Of a stretch of 64,000 nt of DNA, positions 59,230-64,000 are shown one piece after another (the first letter of the stretch is position 1; each line of letters opens with the position of its first letter). The notes below the pieces were generated by a model, which did no database searches, was not told the DNA's origin, and saw only the letters and a list, made by a program, of their open reading frames with translations. The position numbers were made by a program, and so were the translations under genes. This DNA comes from Parietaria judaica (Eukaryota > Streptophyta > Magnoliopsida > Rosales > Urticaceae), in contig OX940868.1 in assembly GCA_954871525.1 (NCBI GenBank), forward strand, positions 10,716,056 to 10,780,055, written 5' to 3'.

Positions 59230-59820
59230 TTTCTCTATAAAATCGAAACTTCTCTCCTATTTTTTTCTCACACAACTTCTCTTCATCTCATACTCTCCAA
59301 CTCGCCCAAGCCCTCAAAAATCCAATTTTAGTGTATAGTCTAATTAGTTATCCTATAATTACATTAATACTCTTTCAGTTTAGTAACTTGTATAGTTATT
59401 CTTATAATATTATTATATATATTATATAGTTTAGTTATTATATAGTTTAATTAAATTAGTTTGGTTATAATGTCTAGTTCCGATAACCATTCTCGAGAGG
59501 CCGAGATAATCGCCGAGGAAAAGGACATGTTGGTTCCGAAAATGGGTCGGTTAGTAGTGTTCCGGTACAACAACGTACATATTATAGCGGTGTTATACAC
59601 CAACAAAATGCTCCCCGTTCCGCTAGTTTACCACCGCCATCGATTCATCCTCAATATGATCCTGTTGCGGTTGGTCTGAATCAACAATTACTTGATTCTC
59701 AACAAATCGGTGGGTTTACTAACTTGCTTCAAAATGCTAGAGGTGTTATTCCGGAATTAGGGTTTAGGTTTAGGGTACACCCCCCCCCCCCCCCCCCCCC
59801 CCCCACCCCCGAAAAAGCAG
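59230..59820 (+). pseudogene. Unrecognised TE-like gene start
   Basis: A CTATAAAATCG box near 59235 and a CT-rich leader precede an ATG at 59470 (MSSSDNHSREAEIIAEEKDM). After about 27 codons the plausible frame shifts to one reading VPVQQRTYYSGVIHQQNAPR, SLPPPSIHPQYDPVAVGLNQ and QIGGFTNLLQNARGVIPELG, ending at a run of 25 C residues (59780-59804). Its Q/P-rich composition suggests real coding ancestry. I do not recognise the family; a transposon-borne N-terminal domain is possible. Confidence 0.4.
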
Positions 59821-60441
59821 ATCGCCGAAGAATCAACAAGTACGACGTCTTTTGCAACCTTCCACCGGCACCGTGTCCTGCCGAAGGCATCAACATACTT
59901 GAATTTTCATACATATTGTCTCCCCAGATTCTCATCCATCCCAAATTTTACTCTTACATTTTAATTTCTTGTACTTTTTAGCTTAAAATTTTCAACATAT
60001 ATATTTTTTTTGAATTGTAACTATTGTGCCCTTGTCATGTTTATCCGCCCCCAGAACTTGTATATATGACTCTTGGAGTTGGAAGTTATCATTTGGGAGT
60101 CCAACAAGAATACATACATTGATTTGATTGCGACATGAAACTATATCTCACACGTGAACTATACCAACAAAAATTGTGAAATAAAGTGGTATATAACTAT
60201 ATATAGTTGGAAGAGTATAGTGATGCATGCAAGCACATGCAGTGTCGTGGCAAAATGCAATGACACACACTCTATTTAAGAACAACACATCAAAGTTTCC
60301 GAAAATAATTTACATGATGCCAAAAAGAAATTGGACCCACTTCTGATCGGACTGATTTGGTCCTCTCTCGCTCGAAACTTCCTCGAAGTTGCCCTTCCAA
60401 TCCACGGATATTCTCTCGCCGCTTAGCTATCTAGCTATACA
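59821..60441. other. Gene-free stretch
   Basis: No feature supported apart from the direct-repeat copy near 59911. Confidence 0.4.
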
Positions 60442-60641
60442 AGAAGTGCAGTTTAAAAATCAACTTTAAATATTCATTTTCTATTTTAGTTGGACAACGT
60501 ACTAATTTTTTCTCTCGTATATAAGACATTTATCTTTTTTCCGGGATTGTTTAGTACTCGTCTTGTATGTGAGATAAAAGTATACGTTTTTTGTCCGGCT
60601 TAAAAAAAATAAGTATTTAACGTTGATTTTTAAACACTTCT
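60442..60641. mobile_element. Family S small foldback MITE, copy 3
   Basis: Left TTTAAAAATCAACTTTAAAT and right TATTTAACGTTGATTTTTAA are inverted copies; inner TTTAGTTGGACAA pairs loosely with TTTTTTGTCCGGCTT. The clearest of three copies. Confidence 0.65.
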
Positions 60642-61739
60642 AGTATTTATACTGCTATATACCTAATGTAATTAAACCTCTTCTTCCATATCTTTCTATC
60701 AAAAAATTTTATACGTTTGGTATTTATTTTAGAATAAATATCACTAATATATCATATCTTTTCTATCAATTTTTTTTATAACTTTTGTATAAAGTTATCA
60801 ATTTGTATCATGTTACCTTATATACTATTTTATTACCAGTTTGCCCCTCACACATATAACATACCATCGTTTTCCCCTTTAATTTTTATTTATTTAATTA
60901 TTTTACTCTCTTCACTTTTAACATATACAAAATCTTACATTTCCGTTTAATGTAAATGATAAGACGAGTTTTGAAACTTCGTGTATAGTCTGGAAGACGA
61001 ATAAGGAAATATGGAATAGGACCCCAATAGAGATCTTACCAAAAAAAATAAAAATTATGTGAGGGTAAAATCTAGGAAATTTATAACACAATGAAAATAT
61101 AAATGTTTCTTGAAAAAGTTGTACACATATAAGTGAGGGAGGTATTTGATACAAGTTCAAAATTCATTGGAAAAATTGATGCACATAAATAAGTTCAAGG
61201 GTAAACTAATGCAAGGGGTTGAACTGAAAGAAAGAAATAAAGAAGAAGAAGGGATCAAGCTAATAAAAAGTGTTAAGCTCAGAGTGAGAAAAGTTTTAGA
61301 AAAAACTAATACAAAGTGATAAGTTCACAAAGTATTGCCAATATTTAACTCATCATTTTATTTTAATTTTATGTGATCAATCAAATAAGTATATTCTAAA
61401 AATACAAGTTTTTTTTTTTTTTTTTTTTTATAGTTCTTAAAGTAAACATTTTAAAAAGAAAAAAGAACACATACATATAATTTACACATTAGGAGTGACA
61501 ATGTGGGTCAAGACACGAATACACAACGGTTAAAATTTGAATTGAAAGTAGATTTTTGTCTACATGAAATGAATTTGAGTTTGCTTAATTTGAGCATGAT
61601 CAACAAGTGATTGAGTTTACTTACAGTATTTCAATGTCATTGGTATTATATGTCATAGTACTGGTACCCCTCCCTCCGCTCTGACCGGTAGTAGTAGTAA
61701 CATGAAGAAGAAAAAGAAACACAAGGCGAAATCAAAGAA
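60642..61739. other. Gene-free AT-rich stretch
   Basis: Poly-T near 61409-61430 and scattered simple repeats; no gene. The 80-codon minus ORF at 60918-61160 has no recognisable features. Confidence 0.4.
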
Positions 61740-62089
61740 AAAGAAATGATCCGGTTTTATTATTGTGGATGTTTTTATTTATTAGACACGGTATTTTATA
61801 TTTCGGACATGTTTTTTGTATTTTGTTTCGGATTTTTGTCCCAGATTTGGTTTCAGATTTTGTCCATATTTTACTCCCGTTTTGGTCACGATTTTTCACA
61901 AATTTTTATTGATTTGTTCATGATTTTTTCACAAAATTTTCACTAATTTTTACCGGTTCCGGTTTTAAAAAAAAACGAGAAATATACAACCGGAACCGGG
62001 AACCGATACCAAGAAAGAAAATCCCGAATTTTCAGGATAGGTACCAATAAAATGTAACTTTCCGGTTCCCGGTTCCGCTTTCACCCCTA
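61740..62089. mobile_element. Family E TIR element, partial copy 4
   Basis: Contains ACCGGTTCCGGTTTT, AACCGGAACCGGGAACCG and the end GGTTCCGCTTTCACCCCTA, matching the right terminus of E1 (GGTTCTGGTTTCAGCCCTA). The left end is not preserved. Confidence 0.55.
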
Positions 62090-62819
62090 AAAGTTTAATT
62101 ATATGTTAAATTTTCATAACTATTTATTTATCTTATTTGATAGGTTAGTCAAGTCTTATATGAGAGCGAAACGGATACATTTTATCTTTTAGAGATAATA
62201 ACGGCATAAGTAGTCAATATTTTTATTTTAGTTATGGGATAAACTCAATAATTTTCACAGTCAAAGTTTCTAATGTTCATAAGTATACCAAATTTCCATC
62301 CTCTTTTTTCCATTGATTCGACAAAATGTTTGATTGGCTATTAACAAAAGTTATCTAATCTCGGAAAGTGACACTTAAAGACTAGAAACACATATAAAAC
62401 TCTGTTAAATCAATTGAGAGTGAATGAAATTCTTGAGAGAAATAAAAACAATGAACATTGAGAACTAACGCGTAGAAAATAGTGTATATTGAGAAGTTAT
62501 TCGGTAAAAAAATAAAAATTAAAAACAAATGATTTATGTCATAAAAATTGAGTTTAGGTTAACGGGTCAATACTATTAACATAATTAACAAATAATACAC
62601 TTGTGTGTCATATAAGTCAAAAAGGACTAACTAATTACAGACACGATACATACTTGAATCGTTACTCGAAGTACACCGGTATAGAAAATTGGAATTCTTC
62701 TTATAAGCTTTTTGGTTTGGTGCTTTTTCACTTAGTTATTATAAACACGCATTTCCTCTTTTATCTGAATATTATTTTCTAAAAGGTAAATCAAATTATT
62801 TAGTTTCTCGTAGACATTG
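62090..62819. other. Gene-free stretch with a foldback-like half end
   Basis: AATAACGGCATAAGTAGTCA near 62198 resembles the terminal motif of the FB elements but has no inverted partner. Nothing else. Confidence 0.35.
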
Positions 62820-62990
62820 TCACGGGAATGTAACGAGGTGGCTAATGCTTTGGCCAAGAGACGTCTCTCTTCTCTTGTTTTGGACCTTGTGTGTCCTTAT
62901 TGCCCGGAGTGGCTTGTAGCAACAGTGTTGAGGGATTCTCCTCCCCAACTCCTTTGATTGAATGAAATCAAATTGCTTTCAAAAAAAAAA
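62820..62990 (+). pseudogene. LINE 3' tail (RNase H end plus poly-A)
   Basis: The frame from 62820 reads SRECNEVANALAKRRLSSLV, then LDLVCPYCPEWLVATVLRD and stop at 62955-62957, followed by 20-odd bases and a run of 10 A (62981-62990). R-E-x-N-x-V-A-x-x-L-A-K is the usual end of the RNase H domain of plant L1-type LINEs. The element is severely 5' truncated, as is normal for LINE insertions. Confidence 0.75.
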
Positions 62991-63399
62991 TGAGGTGTAA
63001 TACTAAAATAAGGGAGCGCTGAGCAAGTCTATGTACACAATATTATTATTACTAACTCTTTAGAGCAATTTTTATGGAGCTTTTTTTAACACTATATCAT
63101 TATTTATTCGTTTCTGTCTGTTTCAGGCATTACTCTCATGATATATGGGTGTGTGTCATATCCTATCTGAGTGCAATAATCAGCTAACCAACTCAATAAA
63201 TTTGCTGAAGTAGAAGTATGAAACTTCCAAGAAGCTTCTTGCTCATTTGTTTTTCTCTATCATGACAAACAATTTGAAAATAATATCAAGATTTATATAT
63301 GTGTGATACTCCTGGATGATTGAATGGCTATCACTACTAGAAAATCTATAGAATAGTGTTGTCGACGTGGTATATATATACATAATTATGAGATATATG
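62991..63399. other. Gene-free stretch
   Basis: AT-rich, no feature supported. Confidence 0.4.
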
Positions 63400-63970
63400 T
63401 TAAGTAAAGATAAATTATACATATTAACGTTTTTATCTTATTTATGGGATATAATATTATACACTTCAAATAATATTATACACTTAACATACATATTAAC
63501 TTCACCTAACATATATATATATATATATTCATTTAATATTATATTCTTCAACTAATAATAAATTTGTTAACATACATACACAATTTACATGCATATTCAC
63601 TTATTATAACACACTTAACATATTCACTTCACATAATAATTTGACTTAATATTATACACTTCAACTAATAATACTTTACATTATACATTTCACCTACATA
63701 TTTAAGTTACAAATGTGTTTTGTTATATACAATTATATCTGGTATTTATTAAATATGTAATTTTGAACTTATATAAATATCATGTTTAAATACTCAAATA
63801 TTTTTTACAAAATATCCGTCGAAAACCCCATCGGCATGCGGTATGCCCATGCGGTATATGCGGCATGCCCTTTTTTTACCATTTGCCCATCGACATACCC
63901 ATCGGCAAGCGATATATCCGTAAAACGGAAAATGCGAAACGACATCGGCAAGCGGCATTTTAAACCTTTG
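63400..63970 (-). mobile_element. Family P element, partial copy on the minus strand
   Basis: Reverse complement of 36720-37320: ends GGCATTTTAAACCTTTG at 63970, with CGATATATCCGTAAAACGGA, CCCCATCGGCATGCGG and repeated TAATATTATACACTTCA phrases. The other terminus was not found, so the copy is truncated or decayed at about 63400. Confidence 0.7.
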
Positions 63971-64000
63971 TTAATATAAAGAAAAGGTTATATATATATA

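Noticed and set aside
59755..59780. Interstitial telomere repeat (TTTAGGG)
   Set aside because: Only two or three imperfect copies; too few to support.

Overview
This is plant nuclear DNA, almost certainly from a eudicot. It is AT-rich, its genes are split by GT-AG introns, and most of it is nested transposable elements. Only three host genes can be supported. The 3' end of an LMBR1-like (LIMR family) membrane protein gene lies at 443-1842 (+). A complete six-exon SGNH/GDSL esterase of the CPRD49/IAH1 type lies at 21319-26453 (-). The last four exons of a family-16-like methyltransferase lie at 34620-35859 (+). I see no RNA genes and no CRISPR array.

Layout. 1-1842: LIMR gene end. 2786-4798: two decayed inverted-repeat elements. 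4851-12749: an Angela-like solo LTR split by a very young 5.7 kb Tat-like non-autonomous LTR retrotransposon on the minus strand, which carries three tandem-repeat arrays and an antisense ORF. 12843-16290: a hAT transposase gene whose 5' end is displaced by an 855 bp terminal-inverted-repeat element. 16594-21201: a decayed PIF/Harbinger element (Myb-like ORF plus DDE transposase) and a deleted PIF derivative with a TTA target duplication. 21319-26453: the esterase gene, with MITE-type insertions in its introns. 26819-30930: a Tat-like LTR remnant containing two later solo LTRs. 31685-33420: a long-TIR foldback element with a 183 bp MITE inside it. 34620-35859: the methyltransferase. 36720-45330: hAT-like, foldback and Helitron-like elements and a 2.4 kb palindrome. 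45557-57118: four levels of nesting (small TIR element, solo LTR, Tork-like Copia retrotransposon, and two 2.7 kb solo LTRs in opposite orientation on either side of the Copia reverse transcriptase). 57857-63970: another foldback element, a TE-like gene start, a LINE tail and partial copies of families already seen.

Most insertions can be read exactly because target-site duplications survive: GTTGT, TACTT, ATTAC, ATTTT, TACTA, CAAGA, GTTTC and GTTCT for LTR elements; TTA for PIF; TTTTCAAC, ATATATAT and ATCAGARC for hAT-like elements; AAACTTAAA, TTTTAARTA and TAATAATAA for the foldback elements. This gives a relative order of insertion. The three host genes are not functionally linked. The window's main interest is the architecture of its repeats: large inverted structures, and a young tandem-repeat-bearing Tat-like element with a conserved hairpin beside its polypurine tract.
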